DNA of 64,000 nt, taken from the NCBI GenBank assembly GCA_030280995.1, contig JASXTE010000009.1, forward strand, positions 32,837,501-32,901,500, given 5' to 3'. The stretch comes from Hemileia vastatrix (taxonomy: Eukaryota; Basidiomycota; Pucciniomycetes; Pucciniales; Zaghouaniaceae). This document shows positions 28,628 to 38,516 of this stretch, piece after piece. Numbering within the stretch: the first letter of the stretch is position 1; every line of letters begins with the position of its first letter. A model generated the notes under the pieces. The model saw nothing but the letters and a program-made list of their open reading frames with translations, was not told the DNA's origin and searched no databases. The translations under genes and the position numbers were made by a program.

Positions 28628-29269
28628 TCAAGTACTAGTGGAATTACAGAGGGAATCAAGAGATGAAATGAAGTGTTCAGAATTAGCCTTGAACTGGTGA
28701 ATGAGGTGTCTTCTGTTCTCAATGTCCTGTGGATCTCTAGCAGGAGTGGATTGGAAGTAGTTTAGCAGAAGGTGTTTCTGTTGAGACGTGTTTTGTTGGA
28801 ACTTGGCCTTAATTGTGGGCAAGTGGTTTGGTGTTGTTGGTGCAATGAATCCTACATTGTTATCATCACTGTCAGAAGATGTAGGAACTGAGAATTCATC
28901 AGTTTTATAAAGTGGAAATAAGAAATGGAAGTTTTTACCATCAGGCGGACAAGGGATGGTGGAACTTTTTATTTTAGTGGTTTTGGCACTCTTCTGGGAA
29001 AGGTGTAGTTTTTTGATTAATCTGGGAATTAAGATAGATGGCTCAGATCTTTTGGTGCTGGTAGAAGATGGACCAGGTTGAGGTGGAGGTGAAGCTGTTG
29101 CAGAAGATAATGGACCAGGTCTATAGCAGGTCTTCTTTCTGGATTGGCAGACATCGCAGGACGTTCTGTATGGATGGACAGGAGGTGTGATGGTACAGAT
29201 TATATTATTGTCAATGCAGTATTGGCAAGGACCCATTTCAGGGGTAGATTTGGGAAGAAGGTTGAACAT
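28628..29269 (-). CDS. Antisense gene 2 of element A: Zn2Cys6-like protein of unknown function
   Basis: Uninterrupted minus-strand ORF. I choose the ATG at 29269 (213 residues) because its MFN start matches antisense gene 1. An ATG at 29389 would add 40 residues. Near the N-terminus six Cys follow C-X2-C-X6-C-X12-C-X2-C-X6-C, the spacing of fungal Zn2Cys6 DNA-binding clusters. Here the basic half (CDVCQSRKKTC) comes second, reversed from the usual order. A Pro/Ser-rich linker follows, then FPLYKTDEFSV, an acidic SDSDDN stretch and a helical C-terminus (HLLLNYFQS, ENRRHLIHQF). No membrane segment. It is the only intact gene of element A, which hints at longer-lasting selection or chance. Its role could be regulation of the element or host, but this is inference. 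Confidence 0.6.
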   Translation of the reverse strand: MFNLLPKSTPEMGPCQYCIDNNIICTITPPVHPYRTSCDVCQSRKKTCYRPGPLSSATASPPPQPGPSSTSTKRSEPSILIPRLIKKLHLSQKSAKTTKIKSSTIPCPPDGKNFHFLFPLYKTDEFSVPTSSDSDDNNVGFIAPTTPNHLPTIKAKFQQNTSQQKHLLLNYFQSTPARDPQDIENRRHLIHQFKANSEHFISSLDSLCNSTST

Positions 29270-29389
29270 GGTGGTTTGATGAAGAAAGAATGTGGATGTT
29301 CTGAATTGGAGGGAGGATGTGGTCTTCCAACATTGGCAGGGGCCTTTGTTGTGTGGTTTGGTGCTGTTTGTGCATGTCTTAATTGACAT

Positions 29390-29879
29390 CTGTTTAAGAA
29401 TTGGGTATTTTTCTGGTTTTTTTCCGTGAATATTGGGACTGCTGGTATGTGGGTACTATCATTGGATAGCCCCTGTTTTTCTATATATTTCATGTCTTGT
29501 TAATATTTTTCATATTCTAAGCTTTAAGGGGTCATTTCCTCATTCTTCAGTTACAAAAGATAGCTGTTTAATTTTGTTTTTTGTATTTTACAAGCTAACC
29601 TTAAGTCTTAGGGTTAAGTGCTTAGTACCATTGGATAGGGCTAATTTAGCTCTATATTTCATGTCCCATTGTTGTATAGCGTAATTCTGTGTTTTAAGGG
29701 TTTTAGTAGTTGTAGCTAGTTTTTCTAAGTAGATTAGGTGTTTTGATTGGTTTTCGGGCTTCAGGGAGGCTAGGCCGCTTCAGGTGGCACCTCAGACATC
29801 AGGCCGCCCACCCGCCTCTGTTTTAGAAGGTTGGGGAGCAAATCTGGAGGGTTTTTATTCAATTTGGCTGGTACAGGCG
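29390..29879. other. Region between antisense gene 2 and the 3' LTR of A
   Basis: No gene seen. It would contain the antisense promoter and the sense-strand polypurine tract. A purine-rich stretch at about 29827-29850 is a weak PPT candidate, but it is not next to the LTR. GGCGCC occurs at 29877-29882, just before the LTR, and also in the PBS. Confidence 0.4.
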
Positions 29880-30407
29880 CCAAATTTGTTGGTGTGCATG
29901 GGCTCTTAGATAGTGGTCTGTGTGTACATAGTGAATAAGACAGTGTGGGGCAACTTTAATTATCATACAACCATCTGAAGGTGATATCCTTGTTCCTCAA
30001 TCAGTTTTCACTGTTTTTGGCCACAATTGGCTGTGTTTGTTGCAAGGTTAGTTCTTCATTTAACTCAACTTTGGAAACAGGTTCTCTGGTATAGTCTTGC
30101 AAGCTATATCAAGTATTATTGCTGTCTCTGGTGTGGATTTGCAGCCTACATCAAGTATCTTTACTTTCTCTGGTGTGGACATTGGTCTACATTTCAGTTC
30201 TTTGGTCAGGTAGTCTGTCTGGGGACCATTTTCATGTCTCATCAAGCAGTCAAGTGTGTTGAAAAAAAGGCTTTAGCAAACAGGAACCAACTTACTTTAG
30301 CAAGTAAATCTCACTCTATTTTTCTAAAGGGAGAGGGTATTTTCTCTCTGGTTTTTCTCCAACTCTCTTGGTCAAGGCCTATAGCTAGTACTATAGGATT
30401 GTCTACA
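29880..30407 (+). repeat. 3' LTR of element A
   Basis: Aligns with 1-525 and ends ctaca at 30407. The start (TGTTGGTG at 29887) is only approximate because the 5' copy reaches the window edge. Flanking bases after it (acgtc) cannot be compared with a left target site. Confidence 0.8.
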
Positions 30408-30479
30408 ACGTCACACACCAAACATGCCATTTGCAGGCCTATGGTGCATTGGACCATGGCCCATTCTGTCAACATAAAA

Positions 30480-30851
30480 ATACAAACAAATCAATATTAT
30501 ATATTATCATCATAATGCAATATAGTAGCATATAATACTATATAATCTAATAAAATAAAAGATAATACAAAATAACAAAATAAAATAAATTTAAACTATA
30601 TAAATTAAAAAAATAAGATAAAAGGAAACAAAATAAAATTCAGTCAAGTTAATTTAACTAAAGTAAAATAATGTAAAACCAATTAAAAAACAAGATAAAA
30701 GGAAACAAAATGAAATAAAATAAAAAATACAATAAAATACAACATAATATAATAAAAGGAAATAAAAAATTGAAATAAAATAATACAAAATAAAATAGAA
30801 TAGAATATAAGAAGATGAAATATATAAAATAAATAGTTTAATTAATCTAAT
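30480..30851. repeat. A-rich low-complexity tract
   Basis: Dense AAATAAAATA-type sequence. The single ORF on the minus strand (30654-30857) is a poly-Phe/Tyr/Ile artefact. No gene. Confidence 0.8.
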
Positions 30852-31090
30852 CACCACAGGAAATTTGGGGGTGAACTGCTAGCTATTCTCCCCTTTGAAA
30901 TAGTTAGGAAAAATTCAGGAAATGGTTGGGAGTAGGTTGGTAAACTTTTGGGAAATCTGATTAAAAAAAGTTGAACCAAAAATTGGTTGCAGATTGGACC
31001 CAGATTTAACCCTACTTATTCCCAGGTTGAGGAGAGCTTAAAAACCAAATTGAACATTATTTGAGCACAATTTGAGCAGTGATTGAGAGC
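30852..31090 (+). repeat. CACCAC-type terminal motif, copy 1
   Basis: Starts CACCACAGGAAATTTGGGGG and contains TGAACTGCTAGC. About 200-350 bp of similarity to 40904 onwards, and in reverse to 56820 and 51692. It looks like the end of a DNA transposon whose other end I cannot pair. Confidence 0.55.
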
Positions 31091-31850
31091 AGGTTTCAAT
31101 ATGATAATATAATATTCATTTCACACTCTGAATCCATGAGGTCTTTAGCATTCTGTCTTGGTCATTAAAGTTTTACATTTTGGGAAACTTAAATCAATAG
31201 GGTCAAAATATCATTTCAATTATAAAAGTTTCTTCTAGTTAATTTTAAATAATGATACCATTTGAATTCTTTTTAACATTTTTAGAGATCAAAATCAGTT
31301 TTTTATTATAAATTTTGCACTTAATTTTTAATCATCTAGCCAAAAGTTGATAATGAGTCCTTATAATTAGAAACTTTGAATATCTACCTGGAATTTAAAA
31401 TTAAAAGATGATTTATAAAACTGATATTGGAGGACAAAACCAATACATATTGTTATAGCAGAAATAAATAGCACTCAATTCTTTTATGCATTTACTATAT
31501 TTAACCAACTTCTCTTAATATATTGGTTCTAATACTAGGCTCTAAACTAGATTACTTATTTCATGTCTCTATTCACATTTTTAAATTCTTATAACTAATT
31601 CTACATTTATTCATGCTTTTTTTAACTTCATTTTTGAATATTCAATAAATATTGTATATATACTGTACTTATTTTCATCTCAATGTTTTTTTTCACATCC
31701 TATCTTCTTTTAACAACCAACATTACCTACTACCTTTGTATATTAAAATGTCTACTCTCAGATGTGCTGTAAAATTCTCAAAAAAATTCAGCACCATTTT
31801 CCCAAAATAAATATCAATATTTCATGAAGTATCAATTTCAGTTATTCTAC
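31091..31850. other. AT-rich region, nothing recognised
   Basis: No convincing ORF or repeat apart from general A/T richness. It lies just upstream of the helicase pseudogene. Confidence 0.5.
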
Positions 31851-31852
31851 AG

Positions 31853-34183
31853 CAAGGAAGGTCTAGAGTACATGTATTTGGATTATTTAAAGAAGAAAAA
31901 CCAACACTTGTTGGTGATTTTTTGAGTGAACAGAGTTTACAGATTGGACCACTACTGGAAGACATTGGTGATGGATCTCAAAATATAAGTGAGGAAAGGG
32001 ACTCTAATCCCCAAATAAATTTTTATTTTTCCTCTTACTTAGTTCCACTTCTTAACAGGCGGTATAAAATTTGTGGATTTCTTTTTTCTTCATGTGAACT
32101 CATTTGTGTGGCAAAAGAAGCATTTTTCAAGGCTCAAATCACTTTAATTCAATTTCCAAACTAAAATCATACTTTCTTCTTCAATATTCCACATTCTTTT
32201 AATCACACATCACCTAAAGCTTCTTTAACATCATATGAATTGATAACAAATCAGAGTATAGGAGGGATTAAAACAGTTCTTAAACAACATCAGGTGCAAG
32301 AAATTAATTTTCTGATTGAAAATCAAAAAGTATTACCAGAATAGTTGGATATCCTTTGCAGGAATGAGGAAAACTACTGGCTTCAATGAGGGACTTATAG
32401 CTATAAAGAACAGTTCCCTGAAAAAGATTTAGCCCCTGAAGTAATTGGGTCAATACTAGCTGATGATATGGGTTTGGAAAAAAACCTGTCAGCTCTGGGA
32501 CTTATCTGGGAAGCTCAAAGTGAGGCTAGAAAATTTCAGCTCTCAGGTGATGGAGAAGGGAAGAATACAACATCAGCTACACTAATCATATGCCCACTCA
32601 CAACACTTTCTAACTGGATAAATGAAATTCTAATCCACTTTGAGAATAATGTGCTTCCTTTCAAGGTTCTTTATGGCAAGGACTCAAAAATAACAGATGC
32701 TAAGGAGCTACAGAACTGTTTGATTGTTTTAATTACGTATGAAATGGCAATTCCACCTTCTCCAAAGAAAAAATCACAACCCATTCCACCAGTAACTCAG
32801 AATATCATTTTTTACAGAATCGTTCTAGATGAGGCTCAGTAAGTATTTAATTATATACCTTAATTTTTTAAACATGAAATTTTTAAAAGCTGATGAGCTG
32901 TTAAACAAAAATTAAAAGTTTAATCAAGAATACAAAGTCTCAGAAGAATCAGAATATATCAGAGCTTGAGGCCCAGTTTTGATTATGCTTGAAAGAAACT
33001 CCGCTTCAAAATAGAATATCTGACCTTTAAAGCCTTATTTCATTCCTCAGAATAAAAAATTTGCAAGAAAACTGGCTGTGGATCAATTTTCTTATACAAG
33101 GCTTAAATTGATGAAGATCTAAATCCATCAATTCAATTAATATGCTCATGGATTTCATCAGCCTGCGGAGAACTAAAGAAGAAATCTTATCACTTCCTCC
33201 AAAAGTTGAGCAAGGAATATCTGTATTGTTAGCAGATCCCTGGCTATCACAACTTAATGTGCTTCAGGAAAGATTTGCTGAGAATTATGGCCCTTCTCAA
33301 AACACCAACCTTCCTTGGGACTCAGCTGAGTTTCTCCAAGAACTGTCAATTTTACAACATTTCTGTGACCACTCAGTCTATGAAAACCCAGATATGATTC
33401 CAACATTTCCTTTCACCTGGAAGCATTCAGCAAATGTTATCCAATTAATCAGTCACCTAAACAAGCTCTTACTTGGAAAAAATAATATATATCTTCCCAA
33501 AGCTGTTATATTTTCAGAATATGCTGACTTTTATGATATGTAAGTGACTCTGTTAGGTTTTTTAATAACTCAACTTTATCTGAATCAAAATTTCAAAATA
33601 TTATTTGTTTTAATAGTATAAAAAAAGCTCTAGAAGACAACAATATTGGTTACAAAGAGCTTACAGGAGAGTTGAGAAGAACAAAAAGAGATGAAAATAT
33701 GTGTAAACTCAAAAACAATAAAGAATTTCCAGTTTTCTTGGAATAATCAAGGCTGCAGGGGTTGGAATAGACCTCCGGTGTGCACAAAATTTATATATAA
33801 TGGTAAGTCAAAAAAATTTATATTTAAATAAAAATTTGAAAAGAGAATTTTTTTTGGTCAAATATTTAATAAACAGGAACCTAATTGGAATCCAGAAATC
33901 AAGCAGCAGGAAATAGATTGTTTATATCAAATGGGGCAAAAACATGAAGTACATGTCTTGAAGTATTTTTTGAAAAAAAGCATAGAATTCAGCATTTATA
34001 GGATTCAAAGAAAAAAAATTGAACTATCAATGTATGTGAATTTCTATTGAAATAACTTACATAATTTTAAAATTTTCTTGAATTCTATTTTAATTTTCAA
34101 GGCTAAGTGTCCCAAACAGTGATAATGAGGAATATGAGTATTCTAGCTTACTAATTAGGGAACTACAAAGTGTCTCACATTAG
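31853..34183 (+). pseudogene. SNF2/Rad5-like helicase pseudogene with introns
   Basis: SNF2-family ATPases remodel chromatin or act in DNA repair. Visible in order: an N-terminal part (VFGLFKEEKPTLVGDFL), motif I as ADDMGLEKNLSALGL (Walker A Gly and Thr replaced, Lys kept), motif Ia LIICPLTTLSNW, Walker B DEA at the exon end near 32838, motif III TPLQNRISDL near 33005, LRRTK...LPPKVE, then helicase C with ELTGELRRT, KAAGVGIDLRCA and the terminal EPNWNPEIKQQ...YQMGQKHEVHV signature. Likely introns start at 32839, 33540, 33803 and 34032. Stops TAA 32162, TAG 32342 and TGA 32387, and frameshifts near 33120 and 33745, make it inactive. The closest general type is the Rad5/HLTF-like group. It may be a host gene relic or transposon cargo. 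Confidence 0.8.
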
Positions 34184-34417
34184 ATACAGAAATTATTTCA
34201 AGTATATAAGAGATGTTTATTGGAGGTTGAATGTCAATAAGTCTTAATTGTTGTTGGTTTAGAGTTGCCAGATATTATGGAGAATAACAGTCACTAGGTA
34301 AACCTCTGGGCATGGGAAAAGAATTGAAGTGAGGTTGGAGTGATGAAACTGAATTTATTCTCTTTTATGACACCAAATCCTTAAGAACTACTTCAGAATA
34401 CGGTTAATTGTCTCTTA

Positions 34418-35210
34418 TTTGAAAGTGTTATCCATCAAGAGCTTGTGCAAGTTTTGAGAATTCTTCATATCTCCCTGAAAATAAAATTTGCTTAAAATCT
34501 CCATCATCATCAATTTCAGTGTCTGAGCAACACTTAATGTTTTCAAAAAGCTTCTCATAAGTTTCACAACTGGGAACTTGTTTGAGAAGCTGGGTTTGGT
34601 TAACAGAATTCTAAAAATAAAAGTTTGAAATATATAAGGTTGTTTAGGAAAAAATAATGAGAGAAAAATCTGTGTTCTTATGTTTTTTTTGATTCTAGAT
34701 TTAAACTTTCTTAATCTAATTATTTCACAGGAAATTTCAGAATTATTTCCAAGATGTAATATATCAACATAACCTATAAACCAACAATGAAGAATGCCCA
34801 TTTTATTTAGGAGAGTAATATGAGTGGAGTCCATTGAATAAGAAGTTAAATAATTAGTTTCCAAAGCTTTATCTCAGTGTTTAATAGTAATTTTGGCCAA
34901 AACTTGATTCCAATCGTGAAACCAGTAAAGTGTCCAGGAATAAGTAGTTCCTGAAAAATTGCATTACTGAAGATAATTGTTGAAAGCTTTATAGAATATA
35001 GTAGGGATTCTCTCTGAAACCCTAGAATTTTGTTCTGAATGAGGTAAATTTACTTCAATGAGGAGAGAGTTCATGTTGAATGATAAAAAACAATCTAGCT
35101 GAGCATCTGTTGGATTTTGCTTCCATTCGTTTGACTGAGGTGAAATTTTCAAAAGAACACAACAAAAATTGTAAATAGACCTGGAAAAATGTGAAGTGCA
35201 TGGCGGGAGT
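34418..35210 (-). pseudogene. Decayed minus-strand gene of unknown family
   Basis: Convergent to the helicase pseudogene. Conceptual translation gives QSNEWKQNPTDAQLDCFL, then EVNLPHSEQN, two stops, TNYLTSYSMDSTHITLLNK and HLGNNSEISCEIIRL. A probable intron (donor GTTTAA near 34711, acceptor TTTTTAG near 34615) leads into an acidic C-terminal part (CSDTEIDDDGDF). The coherent composition across breaks suggests a former gene. No domain is recognised. Confidence 0.4.
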
Positions 35211-35642
35211 AAATCTTTAAATCTTTTATTTAGCCTGCATGTATTAATAGGTATTTTTCACTGAGGAAAGTAAGTACTGCTAGAGCTCATAATATAGATT
35301 TTTATTCGGGTAAAAGTTAAAAGTGTTAAAGTGTGAATAGATTTTGAAACTCCACACACATTATAATAAAATTTTAATTTTTGTATAAACTATTAATGAA
35401 AGAAAAGGTGTACAAGAGCTTAGACTTCTTGCATATGTTATTCTATTTAAAAATGAATATTTATATGCATAATTAACTTAAATGGAGTAGCACAAATAAA
35501 ATTTAAATTATTGCATGTTGAAATGGTACAAATATGCCAAAAGGGACTGATTTTAATTTCAAGATAGTTTTAAATCAAATTATAGCTGGAAACAGGATCT
35601 TATTTGATCTTTTTGATTGTGTTACCTATTATTTTTGCTAAC
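35211..35642. other. AT-rich region, nothing recognised
   Basis: No ORF or repeat that I can support. It ends at the left LTR of element D. Confidence 0.5.
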
Positions 35643-36449
35643 TGTCAGCCAGGCTACTAGACTCACCCAGTAAAATGATTGATTATCTTACTGAAGTGAA
35701 GCCACACCTTTTTAATACTTATTAATAAAATAATTAATTATTTAAACTACTTATGTATTACTTAAAAATAACTAGTTAAGTACATTAAGAAAGGTAGATA
35801 ATTAATAAAAGATAATAAGTACCTGTCCCATACATATTTTATTCCCTAACACTGGTGATCAATCATACAGAGGAGTAGGAATAAAATTAGTATTAAAAAA
35901 TTATTAAAAATTCTAAAAAATTCAAATTCTTTTATTAAGAATTTTAAATACCATTGAATCTACATTTTATAATCAAATGTTTAGTATTAAATGTGACAAT
36001 CAAGAGAAACTTAAGTTTTATTTCAAATAATACTGATATCTTCCTTGACGCCTCATTTAGTATAGATTCTATTATTTCACATACTTTCTTTTATTTAACT
36101 TTTCCCTCTCATACTCTTGTATTAGGAGATATTAATCCCGTGTTTTGTTTTCTCACATTTTGCCTATAAAAGGCCCCTCCTTTTTGTGCTTTTCCTTCAT
36201 TCTTTACTACATTATTTTATTACAATTACAAACATAAAACTTATTCTTATATTTTATAACATTAGTATTTACAATAACGTATCTCTGATCTATAAATTAT
36301 ATCAATATTTTAAATCTACCTCTTTTATTTGAGTAAATAAATCACTTTGATAAAGGAATACGTACCACTTGTTGAGAATCCATTATAACCTGTAAAATCC
36401 TTGTAAAAACCCTGTACCAAATCTTCTAGACCAAAAGGGGACCTTGACA
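35643..36449 (+). repeat. 5' LTR of element D
   Basis: About 807 bp, begins TGTCAGCCAGGC as in B, ends TTGACA and is followed by ATTGGGAACC in place of the B and C PBS region. The first and last parts resemble B. The middle differs. Confidence 0.8.
36165..36172 (+). promoter_or_regulatory. TATA box of element D LTR
   Basis: TATAAAAG in GCCTATAAAAGGCCCC, conserved with B although surrounding bases differ. Confidence 0.65.
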
Positions 36450-37364
36450 ATTGGGAACCTTTTCAAAATATCGACGGCGCAACGTTAATTGAGGCATAAT
36501 GGAAGGGACCATTGGTGTACAAGTACCTGTAAAGGACAAGAGAGGCGAGAAAACGACGAATGTCATACGTCACGTGACAAAAGTTTTTGCTGCAAACGGG
36601 AATCAAACCGCACTACAAAACTTAGGTTCATATACTGACTAAACGTTGTATATATCGTGGTAATTATTGATATTACTATTTGTGGGTTACTCTTCACTCT
36701 TCATTTGCTACGTATTTCCTTTTACTCAGCACTCTTTAAGTGGCATTAATTTGCTCATTTTACAGGGGGAGGTGTCTGGTAAATTGGGATTTATTTTTAT
36801 TATTATATTTTTTTTATTTTTCCTGGTTGACCATAATAGAGCAATAAGTGTTCTTAGTCCCAGAAGTAATAAAATAATTATATTATAAGATTAATTATTA
36901 TAATTTTTCAGTTGACATTTGTCCTGATTAATTTAAATTTTAATTGTTCCAGTTGACAAATTGTCCTGAAAATAATATTTTTTTAATTAATAAATAATTC
37001 ATATTTAATTACTTCAGTTGACCTTGAGTCCTGGTAGTTCAATAAATTTTTTTTAATTAATAAAACTCATATTTAATTACTTCAGTTGACATTAAGTCCT
37101 GGTAATAAATTAGTTGATTTAAATCCTGAAAATAATTAATTAAAATAATTAATAAAATTTTTTAATTTATTTCTTCAGTTGATTATATTATAATCCTGGT
37201 TTTAAATTTATTTATTTTTGATTAATAAATTAATTTTATTTAGTTGATTTTTATCCTAAAAAGATTTTTTTTATTATTTTTATTTTATTTCAGTTAAAAA
37301 AAATTAAAAATAAAGACTAATTCATCTTATTGTCTCTTTTTCTTCATTCCAGTTAAATCTTAAA
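36450..37364 (+). other. Leader of element D with TTGAC-GTCCTG tandem repeats
   Basis: From about 36825 to 37290 the motif (C)AGTTGA-C-N4-6-GTCCTGGTA recurs roughly every 60-70 bp in T/A-rich sequence. Each is preceded by a pyrimidine-rich TTNCAG. B has weaker versions at 5410-5620. No ORF. Confidence 0.55.
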
Positions 37365-38256
37365 ATGACTGGCCAAAGTGGTTTTGCTGCACGTGATGAG
37401 GAACTAGACTTGATTGATTATGATGAGCCTACTTCTGTAAGTTCTCCTTTAACAAGAAGAATTTCTCAAATTAATAAATCCTTGCCCCAAACAGGATGTA
37501 GAGATGGAAGAAGTGGAAATCCTAGTAGATACAACTCAGGATCAGAAGCCTATGATAAACCCACCAGAAGAACTTCCAAAGGCTTCAGGATAAAAAAGAT
37601 GTCATTGCCTCAACAGGTAAAGAATCTGTCAAATCACATAAAGGAGCTAAGGACAGAAAACTTGAGACTAAAGGCAAGGGTAGATGCTCTGGAAGAAAAG
37701 GTGAGAAAAATAGATGCCTTTCTTCAAGAGAAAAAGAAACCTCTTCCACCCAGAGATCAACAACAATTGGCTCACCAGTCCCAAGAGAAAGTGGAAGTGT
37801 CCAAGTGGCAGTGGGACTACCTGTCTCAAAATCAGCATCAGTTACCTCAGGCAGGTCCGTCAAGACCCAACCAGGTCAACCCCGCACCTCCTCACCCCTA
37901 TCAAGGAGGCAAAAGAAGAAGAAAGCCCAATATGGTCATACCCAGCAAACCCTGGTAAATCTGAGAGGGAAGAAGAAACCTTGAGACCAGTAGAGGCTGG
38001 GAGAAGTAGACAAATAACTCATGTATCTAATCCATTAATTTTAATTTCTACCTCAATGATTAACCCTGATATGGCTGTAATTGATGAAACTCTTGACCCT
38101 GAGTTCTATGAGAGTCTGGAAAGTTACTCAGTTTCCTTATTGAGAAACACTCCAGATGTAGCAAAGATTAATTATAAGTACTTGAGAGATATTATTGCCA
38201 AACAAAACCATATAATGAACAATATGAAATTGACTCAGAGATATAATAGTTTGTTA
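37365..38256 (+). pseudogene. 5' gene of element D (small coiled-coil protein / Gag leader)
   Basis: ATG at 37365, intron 37437-37494 (58 nt). The conserved coiled coil (KGFRIKKMSLPQQ, NHIKELRTEN), SKWQWDYL, HPYQGGKRRRK and final Lys-Pro-Trp-stop at 37958 are all present. They read in the unspliced frame because one A is missing near 37577 relative to B. Downstream Gag sequence (ISTSMINPDMAV, KYLRD) runs to the MITE at 38256 in another frame. Homologous to B 5805-6850. Confidence 0.7.
37437..37494 (+). other. Intron 1 of element D (58 nt, 1 mod 3)
   Basis: GTAAGT donor and AAACAG acceptor. The next exon starts GATGTAGAGATG, matching the D-V-E-M start of B. Confidence 0.65.
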
Positions 38257-38516
38257 CACTACGCAATATAGGGGGTGGACTTGCTAGCAAGTCCCCAACC
38301 TGAACTCAGACTGAACTCAGATAGAACTCAGACTGAACTCATACTGAACTCATACTGAACTCTACTTGAAGACCCACAAAAACTGTTATGCTGAGTGGTG
38401 TTCATCCCTGATTGTATGGTTCCTTTGTCAATAGCTCAATGTGTGTTCAATCTGTGGTGAATTTGAGTCCAAGGTTGCGGACTTGCTAACAAGTCCGCCC
38501 CCCGTATTGCGCGGTG
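38257..38516 (+). mobile_element. CACTA-like MITE, copy 1
   Basis: 260 bp flanked by TTA (38254-38256, 38517-38519). Ends CACTACGCAATATAGGGGGT and its near complement, and both ends contain a GGACTTGCTAGCAAGTCC-type palindrome (the right one with a mismatch). The interior has short tandem TGAACTCA(G/T)AC repeats. It interrupts D's Gag. Confidence 0.9.

Larger units (their letters stand above)
1..30407 (+). mobile_element. Element A: old Ty3/Gypsy LTR retrotransposon with antisense genes, split by elements B and C
   Basis: Matching LTRs at 1-525 and about 29880-30407 enclose PBS, gag, protease, RT-RNase H and integrase in sense order, then a 3' half with two minus-strand genes. Removing B (3959-13147) and C (18290-27147), each with its target duplication, restores continuity, leaving roughly 11 kb of internal sequence. 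The LTRs differ at many positions, for example several within bases 60-120 against 29940-30000. The sense genes carry several in-frame stops and frameshifts, so this copy cannot move by itself. A's RT uses FIDD rather than YIDD and differs clearly from B and C, so A belongs to another Gypsy lineage. The 5' LTR reaches the window edge, so the true left end and target duplication are not visible. Confidence 0.85.

Noticed and set aside
30654..30857. Minus-strand Phe/Tyr-rich ORF
   Set aside because: It is an artefact of the AAATAAAATA low-complexity tract.
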